Source: Bacteroidetes bacterium UBA6161
Lineage (GTDB): Bacteria > Bacteroidota > Bacteroidia > NS11-12g > UBA955
Assembly: GCA_002422315.1 (NCBI GenBank)
Contig: DIUJ01000045.1
Coordinates: forward strand, 9,740 to 73,739
Direction: 5' to 3'
DNA: 64,000 nt
Shown here: piece by piece, positions 40,308 through 50,900 of the stretch
Layout of the letters: every line of letters starts with the position of its first letter
Position numbering within the stretch: the first letter of the stretch is position 1
The notes under the pieces: generated by a model
Seen by the model: the letters and a program-made list of their open reading frames with translations, nothing else
Told to the model about the DNA's origin: nothing
The model's database searches: none
Translations under genes and position numbers: made by a program

Positions 40308-41003
40308 ATGTATATTCTTGTTGTAGAAGATGAACCTAAAGTTGCTTCCTTTATTAAAAAAGGATTGGAGGATTATGGACATGAGGTTACTATTGCAGAA
40401 GATGGCGACAAAGGCCTAGAATTGGCACTTGGTTCGCAGTGGGATATAGTTCTTTTAGATGTAATGCTCCCTGGGTTACAAGGTATGGAAGTCTGTAAAA
40501 AAATACGAGAGAGCGGGAGCTTGGTACCTGTTATGATGCTCACGGCTTTAGGAACCATAGAAGATAAAATGGAGGGTTTTGACCTAGGCGCAGACGATTA
40601 TTTAGTTAAGCCATTTGAGTTTAAAGAATTGCTTGCAAGAATAAACTCTCTACATAGAAGAAATTCTAAATCAGATGACCAATCTGCAATTCTATACCTA
40701 GCCGATTTGCAGTTGAATACCAATAAACACGAAGTTCTAAGAGAAGGAAAGCTTATAAATCTTACAGCAAAGGAATATGCAATCTTAGAATATCTTTTAA
40801 AGCACAAAGAAAGAATCGTATCTAGAACCGAGCTTACAGAGAATATTTGGGGACAAGGTTTTGACACAGGAACGAATGTAGTAGATGTTTACATAAACCT
40901 TTTAAGAAAGAAAGTAGATAAAAATTTTAGTCAAAAACTAATTTATACGCGTGTTGGGTTTGGATATATTATAACCGAGAAGCACAATGAAAATCAAGAA
41001 TAG
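40308..41003 (+). CDS. OmpR/PhoB-type response regulator
   Basis: The ATG at 40308 gives 231 residues and the canonical start MYILVVEDEPKV. The receiver domain shows the acidic pair ED, phospho-acceptor Asp in DIVLLDVMLPG, Thr in MMLTALG and Lys in DDYLVKPFEF. The C-terminal winged helix carries NLTAKEYAILEYLLKH and TNVVDVYINLLRKKVD. It overlaps the kinase gene by 17 bases, so the pair forms one operon. Target genes are unknown. Confidence 0.95.
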   Translation: MYILVVEDEPKVASFIKKGLEDYGHEVTIAEDGDKGLELALGSQWDIVLLDVMLPGLQGMEVCKKIRESGSLVPVMMLTALGTIEDKMEGFDLGADDYLVKPFEFKELLARINSLHRRNSKSDDQSAILYLADLQLNTNKHEVLREGKLINLTAKEYAILEYLLKHKERIVSRTELTENIWGQGFDTGTNVVDVYINLLRKKVDKNFSQKLIYTRVGFGYIITEKHNENQE

Positions 41004-42360
41004 GCTTTCCCTTAATTTTGTTTGGGTAGTTTCTCTTTTACTTGCCATTTTTTCTATTATAATCTACTTTATTTCTGCTTCTTATAGAAAAGATGAGTTT
41101 TCTACTAGGCTATACGAAAAAGGCCTAAGTACAGCTATTTTACTCTTAGAAGAAGATGATATAGATGCACAACTGTTAATTAAAATAGAGAAAAATAATC
41201 CAATTAATTTATACAAAGAAGAAATAATTATATATACGAGCACCTGGAAAGTGCTATACAAAAGCAAGGATTCACTAGGTTATTATCCTTCCATTTCTAT
41301 GCTTGAATCCTTGGATCAGAAAGAAAGTATTGCCCCTTTGCATCCTGTTAGAGATGTGTATATTTTTAAGTATAAATTAGATACAGAGCATTATTACGTA
41401 TGTGCATCTGCAGTAGATTTGTATGGTCATTCTAAATTACAGACCTTAAAAAAATCTTTGTTTTTGGTTGCTGGTTTGAGTGTGGTTTTCTTTTTCTTTA
41501 TAGGCATGTGGTTTTCTGGAAGGGCTTTAAAGCCATTGTCTCTATTGGCAAGCAAAATAGAAGATTTGGATATACAAAATATGGAAGGGGCAAAGATTGA
41601 ATTACTTAACAATTCGAAGGATGAGATTAGTATATTGATACATGCCTTTAACTCCGCGCTAGAAAGAGTAGAAAAATCAATTCATTCTCAGAAACATTTC
41701 GTGGCCAATGCTTCGCATGAGTTAAGAACCCCTCTTACTTCTATAATAGGCGAAATAGAGGTACTTTTATTAAAAGAACGCAACACAGAAGAATATAAAC
41801 AAGCACTTCAATCTGTATTGGAAGACATGCTAAAGCTAAATTCAGTTGCCAATAACTTGTTGCTATTGGCTAAAACAAATTTTGAAATAGAATCCGATAA
41901 GTTTAAAATTCAAAGAATAGATGAACTTATATGGCAGGTAATTGGCGAGATAAAAAAGAATAGGACAGATGCAACAATACATTTTAATCTAGATGAAACC
42001 TTGGAGGAAGAAGGCGATTTGAGCATACATGCCAATCCTATTTTATTGCAAACTGCATTGGCTAACATTATAGAGAATGGCTGTAAATATTCGGATAACA
42101 ATACAGCTGTGATATTTGTAGAAAAAGCCAAAAATCATGTAATTGTAAGGGTTAGGGATCATGGTATGGGGATTGATAAGGAAGAATTGGAATTTATATT
42201 TCAACCATTTTTCAGAAGCAAAAAAGCTATAAAAGTAAAGGGACATGGTATTGGTTTGTCTTTGGTAGAGAAGATAATAAAATTACATGGTGGTAGTATC
42301 TCAGTGGTTTCTATACCTGGGGATTATACCGAGTTTAGTGTGTTTTTGCCTTTATCCTAA
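40987..42360 (+). CDS. Sensor histidine kinase
   Basis: 457 residues. Two membrane helices (residues ~10-30 and ~157-178) enclose a ~125-residue periplasmic sensor without recognisable family. A HAMP-like linker follows, then HisKA with the phosphorylated His in NASHELRTPLTSIIGEIE. HATPase_c motifs are N (ANIIENGCKYS), G1 (RDHGMGI), F (FQPFFRSK) and G2 (GHGIGLSLVEKI). It is translated from an overlap with the regulator gene. In layout it resembles Cus/Ars-type kinases, but the signal is unknown. Confidence 0.94.
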   Translation: MKIKNRLSLNFVWVVSLLLAIFSIIIYFISASYRKDEFSTRLYEKGLSTAILLLEEDDIDAQLLIKIEKNNPINLYKEEIIIYTSTWKVLYKSKDSLGYYPSISMLESLDQKESIAPLHPVRDVYIFKYKLDTEHYYVCASAVDLYGHSKLQTLKKSLFLVAGLSVVFFFFIGMWFSGRALKPLSLLASKIEDLDIQNMEGAKIELLNNSKDEISILIHAFNSALERVEKSIHSQKHFVANASHELRTPLTSIIGEIEVLLLKERNTEEYKQALQSVLEDMLKLNSVANNLLLLAKTNFEIESDKFKIQRIDELIWQVIGEIKKNRTDATIHFNLDETLEEEGDLSIHANPILLQTALANIIENGCKYSDNNTAVIFVEKAKNHVIVRVRDHGMGIDKEELEFIFQPFFRSKKAIKVKGHGIGLSLVEKIIKLHGGSISVVSIPGDYTEFSVFLPLS

Positions 42361-42437
42361 AGCGTCTTTTCATACCACAGAATTCCATTTTTACAATTAT
42401 TCTAATCCCTTAAATTATGGATTATATTCTTGGGTTT

Positions 42438-43694
42438 TTACAATGTATCTGCCATTCCTTTTGCTGCTATATAGGCTGTGGTCCATGCAGCTTGGAAATT
42501 AAATCCTCCAGTAATTCCGTCTATATTGATTATTTCCCCTGCTACAAATATCCCGGGATGTTTTTTTAATTGCATGGTTTTAAAGTCAATTTCTTTGCCT
42601 TTTATTCCTCCGCAGGTTACAAATTCTTCTTTAAAGGTAGTTTTGCCTTGGGCTGGAATATCCATTGCGCAAAGGGATTTGGAAAGTATTCCCATCTGTT
42701 TGTTGTTAATATTTTGCCATGTATCGCCATCTTTTATTTCTGCACTTTGCAGCATGTATTCCCATAATCTTTGGGGCAAATGGGCGGCAAAACTGGGTTT
42801 TTGGTTAGCTTTTTTATAAGCATATTCGGATTTAATTTGCATTAAAACCTGCCTTATGCTCTCTTCATTGTATTCTAAACACCAGTTTACCCTAACGGTA
42901 TAGCGGTATTCTAGGTCGTGAAGTTTGCGTGCTGCAAAGGCAGATAATTTTAGCACAGCTGGTCCACTTAGCCCCCAATGGGTAATGAGCAATGGGCCTC
43001 TAAAAACATCTTTGGTTTCCAGTATCTTTATTTCTGTTTCTGCCACACTTAATCCCATTAATTGGGTTATGGGGTGCTGTGGCAAGTTAAATGTAAAAAG
43101 GGAAGGCACAGGTGGAACTATTTCTAAGTTTAGGGTTTTTAAATATTCCAATTGGCTTTCTTTGGCATGGCCTCCTGCTGCTAGAACTACTGCTTTTGCC
43201 CTAACTATAGCGTATCGCCCTTCTATTTCGTATGTTTTGTGGTTTAGGTTTCGAATTTCCTGTACTTCAAATTTTTTCTCTATGCGAATGTTTTGTTTTT
43301 GGGCTTCTTGTAAAAAACATTGCACTATGGTTTCGGAGGTATTAGAAACCGGAAACATTCTCCCATCGGCTTCGGTTTTTAGTTCAATATTTCTTTTTTT
43401 GAACCACTCTATGGTATGGTTAGTATTGAAAATATGAAATGGCCCAAGAAGTTCTTTATGCCCTCTTGGATAGTAACTTGTGAGTTTCTGTGGATCGAAA
43501 CAAGCATGAGTTACATTACATCTTCCTCCTCCCGAAATTTGTACTTTGGCAAGTAGAAGTAATGTTTTTTCGACTATTAGAATACGTAAATCTGGTCTTT
43601 GTTCTGCTAAATTTATGGCAGTGAAAAAACCAGCAGCCCCTCCTCCAATGATTACAATATCGGTTTCAATTAAATTTTTTTGTTCTTCTGCCAT
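42438..43694 (-). CDS. BaiN/HI0933-like FAD-dependent oxidoreductase
   Basis: 418 residues. The N-terminal Rossmann motif DIVIIGGGAAGFFTAINLAEQ binds FAD. KVQISGGGRCNVTHACFDP is the diagnostic HI0933/YhiN/BaiN segment, followed by the CfTVS-like ADGRMFPVSNTSETIVQCF. The C-terminus FVAGEIINIDGITGGFNFQAAWTTAYIAAKGMA closes the FAD site. Despite the name BaiN, bile-acid activity is not implied; most family members have unknown substrates. It is a single-gene unit. Confidence 0.92.
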   Translation of the reverse strand: MAEEQKNLIETDIVIIGGGAAGFFTAINLAEQRPDLRILIVEKTLLLLAKVQISGGGRCNVTHACFDPQKLTSYYPRGHKELLGPFHIFNTNHTIEWFKKRNIELKTEADGRMFPVSNTSETIVQCFLQEAQKQNIRIEKKFEVQEIRNLNHKTYEIEGRYAIVRAKAVVLAAGGHAKESQLEYLKTLNLEIVPPVPSLFTFNLPQHPITQLMGLSVAETEIKILETKDVFRGPLLITHWGLSGPAVLKLSAFAARKLHDLEYRYTVRVNWCLEYNEESIRQVLMQIKSEYAYKKANQKPSFAAHLPQRLWEYMLQSAEIKDGDTWQNINNKQMGILSKSLCAMDIPAQGKTTFKEEFVTCGGIKGKEIDFKTMQLKKHPGIFVAGEIINIDGITGGFNFQAAWTTAYIAAKGMADTL

Positions 43695-43702
43695 TTCTTT
43701 GG

Positions 43703-43710
43703 CAAATCTA
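43703..43710 (-). promoter_or_regulatory. TAnnTTTG promoter box for the BaiN-like gene
   Basis: CAAATCTA reads TAGATTTG on the minus strand, 8 bases before the start codon at 43694. Confidence 0.5.
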
Positions 43711-43930
43711 AGGATTTCAATTCGAGAAAAATTGACAATTATATACCTGAATTTGTTTGCTTTTAATGGAGAGTTTTTTATTTAGTCTAATGTACCCATA
43801 TAGTTGCATAAGAGTACTGATAATGAGAAAATAAGGAGGTATTTGAGTTTGAAATAAACTCCCCAAATTAAGTCAGTGTAGTTACAAAAGGCCTAAAAGA
43901 AACAGTTATAATCTCGAATGGGTTGTCACA

Positions 43931-44719
43931 TTATATCAGGTCTTTGGCGCTAGCTATTATCTCAGCAATATCCATAACTTTAACCTCGTCTTCTTTATTA
44001 AAATGCTTCATTCCATCTCCCATCATGGTAATACAGAAAGGGCAATTGGCGGCTACGATAGAAGCTCCTGTTTGCAATGCTTCTTCTGCTCTTTCCACAT
44101 TAATTTCTTTGTTGCCTTTTTCTGCTTCTTTAAACATTTGGGCACCTCCTGCACCGCAACACAAGCCATTGCTTTTGCAGCGTTTCATTTCTATCACTTC
44201 TATTTCAAAAGCCTCTAGCAATTCCCTTGGTGCTTCGTAAACTCCATTTGCTCTTCCTAGGTAGCAGCTGTCGTGGTATGTTATTTTTTTGCCTTTAAAG
44301 CTACCGCCTTCTACGGCTAGTCTCCCTTCATTGAGCAATTGTTGCAAAAACATGGTATGGTGCACTACTTCGTAATTTCCTCCCAAGCTTGGGTATTCGT
44401 TTTTAATAGTATTGAAACAATGTGGGCAAGCGGTTACCACCTTCTTCACTCCATATTCGTTCATCACGGCTATGTTGTTTGCAGCCTGCATTTGAAACAA
44501 AAACTCGTTGCCTGCTCTTTTGGCAGGGTCTCCTGTGCATCCTTCTTCTGTGCCAAGAACCGCAAATTCTACCCCTGCATGGTTTAAAATTTTTGCAAAA
44601 GCTTTGGTTACTTTTTGTGCTCTTTGGTCAAAACTTCCTGCACAGCCTACCCAAAATAAAATTTCCGGGGTTTCTCCTGTTGCTATATATTCTGCGTAGG
44701 TTTTAATTTTCATATCCAC
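43931..44719 (-). CDS. (Fe-S)-binding protein with two CCG domains
   Basis: 262 residues. It has the duplicated Cys-rich domain seen in heterodisulfide reductase subunit B, GlpC and LutA: VGCAGSFDQR, VTACPHCFNTI, then YHDSCYLGRANGVYE, NGLCCGAGGAQMF and AANCPFCITMM. The domains bind special Fe-S clusters and pass electrons or act on thiols. In many Bacteroidota a ferredoxin-type partner gene stands just upstream; here the upstream neighbour on the minus strand is the BNR protein, so the partner is either before it or elsewhere. An alternative start is Met3. Confidence 0.88.
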   Translation of the reverse strand: MDMKIKTYAEYIATGETPEILFWVGCAGSFDQRAQKVTKAFAKILNHAGVEFAVLGTEEGCTGDPAKRAGNEFLFQMQAANNIAVMNEYGVKKVVTACPHCFNTIKNEYPSLGGNYEVVHHTMFLQQLLNEGRLAVEGGSFKGKKITYHDSCYLGRANGVYEAPRELLEAFEIEVIEMKRCKSNGLCCGAGGAQMFKEAEKGNKEINVERAEEALQTGASIVAANCPFCITMMGDGMKHFNKEDEVKVMDIAEIIASAKDLI

Positions 44720-44844
44720 TATTTTGTCTGCGAATTTATATAAAGAACAACTAAACTCCTATATGGTTTTCAAAAAATCCTAACCATAGCTTTATGGAGA
44801 GCTGGAATTTGAATTTTTGGAATGTTGTTTCAGATAAGTTCAGA

Positions 44845-47823
44845 TTATTCTTTTATACCTTTTATTATACTCACCCCCTTGGAAGAACCGATTTTTATAA
44901 AATATACTCCTTTAGGAAGGTTGTGGGTAGCTAATGTGTAAGTATCTTGATTTATATTCTTTTGCGATACAATGATTTTGCCTTGTAAGTCAAAAACCTC
45001 TATACTTTGAATTTTTAAGTTACCGTGTACATTCTGTATTTTAATTTCAGAGCTAAAAGGATTGGGATATGCAGCGAATGCAGCTATAGATTGTTTAGTT
45101 ACATTGAGAGTATCTGTTGGTTCTTCTTCAGTTTCTCTTATATACACACTGCTTTCCCAGAGACCTCTTCCGTATGTTCCTGCATATATTTTATTGGTTA
45201 CATGATTTATTTCCAATTCGTTTACAATAACATTGGGCAATTGGTTGGAGAAAGGAATCCAGTTTTCTTCAAGGCTGTCTATATAGTATACTCCATAATT
45301 CATGCCTACATAGAGAGATTGAAAGGTGTCCTTATTCCACACCAAACATAAAGCACTAAAATCAGGCAGGTTTTTCTTAAATCCTACCCAATTTTCTCCA
45401 CCATCATAGCTTATGTAAACTTTTCCTGTATCAGTAGTAGCTATAGCTATAAGATTTTCATCTAGTGGGTGGATGGCAATAAAATTAATAGAACCAGTAA
45501 ACTCTTTTACTAGAGGCCATTCGTTGTTTAGAGAATCTTTTTTGTACAAGTTTCTTTGGTGTGCGGCAAACATTATTTTTGGGTTGCTTTCTGCAATTTT
45601 CAAGTGGTTTAGTTTGCCTGGAAAAACCTGGGAGATAGGCTGCCAAATACCCATGCCAGCTACTGACTCAAAAACTTGTTCATAAGCTATGTAAATATAT
45701 TCGCCATTAGGAGATTGTTCAAATGGAGTGACCCAGTTGCCAGATCGGCTACCTGGCAAGTCGAGGTATTCTATACTATTTCCTCTATCAAAGGTCATAT
45801 AAGGCCTTCCGTTTTGTGATGTTCCAAATAAAACTTGGTTGTCAAGTTTGTTTACAAAGGTCTCCATTCCATCTGCTCCTAACCAATCTATCCATCCATT
45901 CTCTGGAGTATAGAGCGAAGTCCCATTGTCTTGTGACCCGCCAGAGATAATTAATTCAGGATATTGGCCAACCCCGATTTTATAAAATTGCCTTATTCCA
46001 AGTCCATTGGTTATATCGGTGTAGTAATTTATATTTACACTTTCGGTATTGGGGGCATAGAATATTCCTCCATCCGTACCTGCATAAAGCGTGTCTCCTA
46101 CAAATTTCAGGATGTCCACATCTGCGTGGCAGTATCCCATGCCTTTGTTTGCTGCGCGAGAAGGAATCCAATCTGAGGTGCACTCGAAGCTTGCCCCTCC
46201 ATCTATGGAACGCCAGGTTAAAATTCCTGCCAAGTGAACTTCTTCAGAATTTAAAGGATTTACTGCAATAGCCATATCTCTAGGGGCTTGTCCTGCGTTG
46301 TCGTCGCCTTCCGTACTGTAGCCTAAAAAGTTCTGGGAATGTAATAATTTCTCGAATGAAGCACCTCCGTTAGTGCTTTTAAAGAGTGCACCAAATACAT
46401 TGGCTTTGGATTCTAAAATATAAATAACATTTGGATTGTGTTCGGAAACACCAATCATTTTGGGGTTAGGTGTAAATAAGTTTTGATTGCTGGAGTTTTG
46501 GAGTTTTGCATAAATAGACTTGTTTTGTGTTAGTGCATCAATCAATTTTTCTCCCGTTTCCATGTCTACAGATACTGCAGGTATTTGAATAGATGCATTA
46601 CCACCACCCATGGTAATTGCGCCACCTTGGTTGTTTACTACTATTACAGCTATAGCACCTGCATTTTGAGCATGGATAACTTTTTCTGTAAAATTACATA
46701 CCCCCCTTCTTACAACCGCAATAGAATTGATTAGTTCAGTAGAATTCAAAGCTTGGCTGCATGCCAAGTGGTTGTTGCTGTCTTGAAGCAATACTAATTT
46801 GCCATAAACAAAAGAAGGATCCTCTGGTATTGGCACTTTGCCCGGAGAGAATCCATTATCTACAACCAAGTAATTTCCATTTACAGAAACATCGCCTGTA
46901 ATGGTAAGTGGAAAATTGGGCATATAAGATTGAAATGTTTTTCCTGTATCAGTGGATAAGTGAAATCCAGTTCCTGATGCATAAACAGTACCCCAGTCTG
47001 AGGGCTTGAAAACTATATCAAAAGAGGATGGGTCGGAGGTGATTTTTGTAAAAGTCATGCCTCCATTGGCACTTCTATACATTCCAGAAGACTCTCCCGA
47101 TACAAAGATTAAAAGAGAATCAATGGGGCTTAACAAGATATTGTTAATATTGGAGTTTCCTACTTTTGATAGCTGTTGCCAAGTAGCACCAGAATTGGTG
47201 GAGCGATATAAAAGCCCATTGCTGGAGCCGAAGAAATAAGTAGATTTATTGGAAGGATGAATGGCAGTAGAGTATACCGATAGGTTAGAAAAATAATCGC
47301 CAAGGGGTGTCCAATTTGTACCTCCATCAATGGTTCTCCACACTCCACCTGTTTCAGCACCAATAATAATATGCTTGTGGTTTGAAGGGTCTACAGAAAA
47401 CGAGGTAACACGACCCACTCCTGGGCTCCAACTTGTGGTTGCATTGTAGTATGAAGGGCCCATTTCTGTCCAAATTTCATTTAATCCCCTTCTCGAATGC
47501 CTTTGTGTATTAAACTCACGGTTGGATTTTTCCCATTCTTGTTGCAAAAACTCCGTAGATTTTAAGAATCCATTTTCATCTGCTAGCCTAAGTGCGTTGT
47601 ATTCCCATCTTTTATATTGGGTATAACCGCTACCTTTTCCTGTTCCTGCTTTACTGAAAAACGAATCTGCGCTTTGTTGGATCTGCTGTATAGTCCATGT
47701 GCCCTCCGCAATCTTGGTCTTATAGTCTTGACCTTCAATTTTCTGAATGCCGATTTGGGAAATAAAGAGGCAAAAGGATAAAACTTTTAGGCTTAAGATA
47801 TATAGGTTTGGATTTTTTCTCAT
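44845..47823 (-). CDS. Secreted BNR/PA-domain protein with T9SS type A signal
   Basis: 992 residues. A signal peptide (LKVLSFCLFISQIGIQKIEGQ) precedes propeller modules of sortilin/BNR type with Asp-box-like repeats (GGVWRTIDGGTNWTPLGDY, LYRSTNSGATWQQL, VYISYDGGENWVGF). A protease-associated (PA) domain is inserted at ~335-430 (NSIAVVRRGVCNFTEKVIHAQNAGAIAVIVVN). The last ~75 residues (AYPNPFSSEIKI...GVYFIKIGSSKG) are a type A sorting domain for type IX secretion. No catalytic residues of a glycosidase are evident, so this is a surface or secreted binding or scaffold protein. Confidence 0.88.
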   Translation of the reverse strand: MRKNPNLYILSLKVLSFCLFISQIGIQKIEGQDYKTKIAEGTWTIQQIQQSADSFFSKAGTGKGSGYTQYKRWEYNALRLADENGFLKSTEFLQQEWEKSNREFNTQRHSRRGLNEIWTEMGPSYYNATTSWSPGVGRVTSFSVDPSNHKHIIIGAETGGVWRTIDGGTNWTPLGDYFSNLSVYSTAIHPSNKSTYFFGSSNGLLYRSTNSGATWQQLSKVGNSNINNILLSPIDSLLIFVSGESSGMYRSANGGMTFTKITSDPSSFDIVFKPSDWGTVYASGTGFHLSTDTGKTFQSYMPNFPLTITGDVSVNGNYLVVDNGFSPGKVPIPEDPSFVYGKLVLLQDSNNHLACSQALNSTELINSIAVVRRGVCNFTEKVIHAQNAGAIAVIVVNNQGGAITMGGGNASIQIPAVSVDMETGEKLIDALTQNKSIYAKLQNSSNQNLFTPNPKMIGVSEHNPNVIYILESKANVFGALFKSTNGGASFEKLLHSQNFLGYSTEGDDNAGQAPRDMAIAVNPLNSEEVHLAGILTWRSIDGGASFECTSDWIPSRAANKGMGYCHADVDILKFVGDTLYAGTDGGIFYAPNTESVNINYYTDITNGLGIRQFYKIGVGQYPELIISGGSQDNGTSLYTPENGWIDWLGADGMETFVNKLDNQVLFGTSQNGRPYMTFDRGNSIEYLDLPGSRSGNWVTPFEQSPNGEYIYIAYEQVFESVAGMGIWQPISQVFPGKLNHLKIAESNPKIMFAAHQRNLYKKDSLNNEWPLVKEFTGSINFIAIHPLDENLIAIATTDTGKVYISYDGGENWVGFKKNLPDFSALCLVWNKDTFQSLYVGMNYGVYYIDSLEENWIPFSNQLPNVIVNELEINHVTNKIYAGTYGRGLWESSVYIRETEEEPTDTLNVTKQSIAAFAAYPNPFSSEIKIQNVHGNLKIQSIEVFDLQGKIIVSQKNINQDTYTLATHNLPKGVYFIKIGSSKGVSIIKGIKE

Positions 47824-47839
47824 AGTAATTAATGCAAAA

Positions 47840-47847
47840 CAAAAGTA
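47840..47847 (-). promoter_or_regulatory. TAnnTTTG promoter box for the BNR protein gene
   Basis: CAAAAGTA reads TACTTTTG on the minus strand, 16 bases before the start codon at 47823. Confidence 0.5.
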
Positions 47848-47954
47848 TGCAATTTTTACAATAATGATCCATAATCCTCTAGATTTTTATATTAATCCAT
47901 GTTTTTGAAAGTGTATTTTATGTCAACTTATTTCAGAACAATACAAATCGAGAA

Positions 47955-50900
47955 TTATCTTATAAGGGTTACATCTTTGGCTATAACATGTAATTTGTCG
48001 TCTGCTCCTACGGCATTTACTTTGTATACATATACACCTTCTGGAACAAGTTGTCCTTTGTATATACCGTCCCAAGTAGGGTAACAATCGTAGCTTTCAA
48101 AAAGCTTTTCGCCCCATCTGTTAAACACTTCTAAATGGAATGATTTGATAAATACTCCTTTTAGTTCCAATACATCATTTATTCCGTCATTGTTTGGTGA
48201 AAAAGCTGTAGGCGCAAAAAGTTTGGATTCAATAGGGGCTTTGCTTATGTTAGAGATACTGATTACATCGTTGTAAGCATAAGTACTATTGCTTGTAGAG
48301 GGGTTTCGAACTGCTGTAACTCTATAACGGTAAGTAAAGGCACAGTTTATTTCTTGGTTCTCGTCTATAAAGGTAGTATCATTTCCTGTAGGGGTTTGCC
48401 CAATTTTAATAAAAACCCCGTTATTTATTTCTTTTTCTATAGTGTAGTAAGCTACTTTTTCCTCCCACATGGTGTATGGGGTCCAGTTTAGTACAGGTTT
48501 AAAATTACTGTTTACACTTGTGCGTAAAACAATCGTTTTACCTAGATTAGAAGCAGGACTCTTGTCATTGCAAATATCTACCGCTATAACCCTGTAAGCA
48601 TAGTTTTGGTTTTGAACGTCCAATTTGCTTTGGTCATAAAATTCAACTACGTTACTTTGTGGCCAAATTGTATCTACAAAGCGGTATTGTTTCATATCTG
48701 TACTACGTTCTATATTGTAATAGGCTATAGGTTTTCTACTTTCTTCTAATTCTACAAAAGTAGTGCTTGTAGAAAGGTTGTCTGGCACAGAAGAAGCAAG
48801 CACATAAGGTGCATTTACGGCAGGATAATAAAGTGGCTTTACCCAGCAAGTATCGCTCCATGCTTTTTCAAAATTGCCGTCTTTTTCTACTGCAAGAATT
48901 TTGTATGCAAAATTATCCGTAAAGCAATCTACGGGGTCTATATATTCCAAAACATTCCCAGGTACTTGTCCTATGCTGTCAAATAAATTTGGGGCTGAAG
49001 CGTTTCTTTTAAATACTATATACTTTTCTACTTCTTGCCATCCTTTGTAGGCATTCCATTGCAAAATGCTAGCATTGGTGTCGCTTTGCCCAGAAACTTC
49101 TACAGAACAATGCCAATCTCCTTCCTCTGGGTTTGCCATATAGCCACAGAAGTTTTGTTGAACCACCGTAAAGCAATACACATTGTGTAAAGTATTCAAG
49201 TTTTTAGCAAACTGAAAAGTGTCTTTTGGGTTGCTGTTTTGGCTAAGCCAGAGTAAATTATTGTTAGGGTCGCGAGAGAAAAGATGGTAAAACTCAAAGT
49301 CTTCTTGATGTGTAGCGCGGTGTTTTATTTGTAAACTTTGATCGTCAATTACCGAAACATGAAGTAAGGAAAGTGGAGCCGGAGCAAAGGTGTCGCCGAC
49401 CAGTACATTGGTTTGAATAGTTTGAAAGGTATCGCATCCCAAAATATCTTGAAGATAGATTCCCAATTTAATTTTGCCAGTTTCTTTAGGAATAAAGTCT
49501 ATTTGTGAACCCATGCCAATTTCTTCTCCTAGATAAAGCCATTTGCTTTGGTTTATAAGTATGCTTGTGTCGGAAGATGATTGATTGCGAAACACAATAT
49601 TTTGACCCAAACAGACTTTAGACGTGTCGGATGTTATTTGCGGGTTGAATCCGTATATTTTAATCCATTTTTCAATTGTATCCACACAGTTGGCGGCAGA
49701 TTTTACTGCGAGTTGAACTTTGTGTAAACCACTTTTACTAAATAAATGTTCTGTGTTTTTTCCGGTTTTTACTTGGCCTTCTATGTTCCAATTTTGTTGC
49801 ACAATTGGTATTCCATAAGTAACAGTGGTGTCTCTAAAAAGGGAAGAGCTATGAAAACAAAAGTCAGATGCTACAAAGTCTGCTTTAGGATTAGGGTTTA
49901 CCCTTATCACACCATTTGCTTGTAGGGCATTTCTACAGCCATTTGTGTCTGTAAGTATAAGATATGGGGTAAAGACTCCCGCTTTAGAATAAGTTTTTTT
50001 AAATACTTTTTCAGTGCTTGTTTCCCCATCTCCCAAGTCCCAATACACAAGGTTTTTGGGGTTGTTGGTTTGCATGGTAAAAGAAACTTCAAGTGGTTCG
50101 CAACCAACTGCCGGACTAAAAGAGTAGCTTCCTGTAGGGCCTTTTACAACTACGAGATCGGATACAATCTCTGAGTGTACACAGCCTGCGGAATCTTTTA
50201 TATGTAGTTTTACAGTATAGTTCCCCGGTTTTGTATAGGTTTTACTAGGATTATTTAAAGTAGAGAAAGTACCATCGCCAAACTCCCATTGAAGTTCTTG
50301 CAATGGAATTCCAGGGCGTAATTGGCTTTTGTTCGTAAAGTTGACAACAAGTGGAGGGCATGGGCTAGAGGTGGTGTCGGCAGCTATTTTAGCTATGGTT
50401 TTTTTGTTTTCATGTACAATGGTTTTACTAACACTTGCTTCACACCCTAAATTGTCTCGGATACTAAGCTGTACTACAAAATGGTTCGAGTCTTGGTATT
50501 GGTGGCTTATGCTTGGCCCTTGCTTTTTAGTACTATCGCCTAGATCCCAAGAATATATTCCCCCGCCATTTGGGTTGCTTGTGATTTGGGACTGGAAAGT
50601 ATATATAGGGTTCTCGCAGGCAGAAACAGTGCTACTATAACTAAAGTCAATCTTAGGACCACTAATAGGTATTTTTTCTTGAACCCACGTTTCACATCCA
50701 TTGCTATCTACAAAAAATACAACTGCATTAAAAAATCCGTTTTCAGATCCGTTGGTATAGGTGTATTCAAAACTTGCTGGTACGTTTTCCATAAATTCCC
50801 CGTTACCAAAGCGAATGTTTCGTTTAATTTTACTATTTGGATTGATTGTTTTGTCTGTAAATCTTACCTTTAAAGGTACACAGTTCGTAAGTTTCTGTAT

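Noticed and set aside
42925..43437. 170-residue plus-strand frame within the BaiN-like gene
   Set aside because: Antisense shadow of a well-supported flavoprotein gene.
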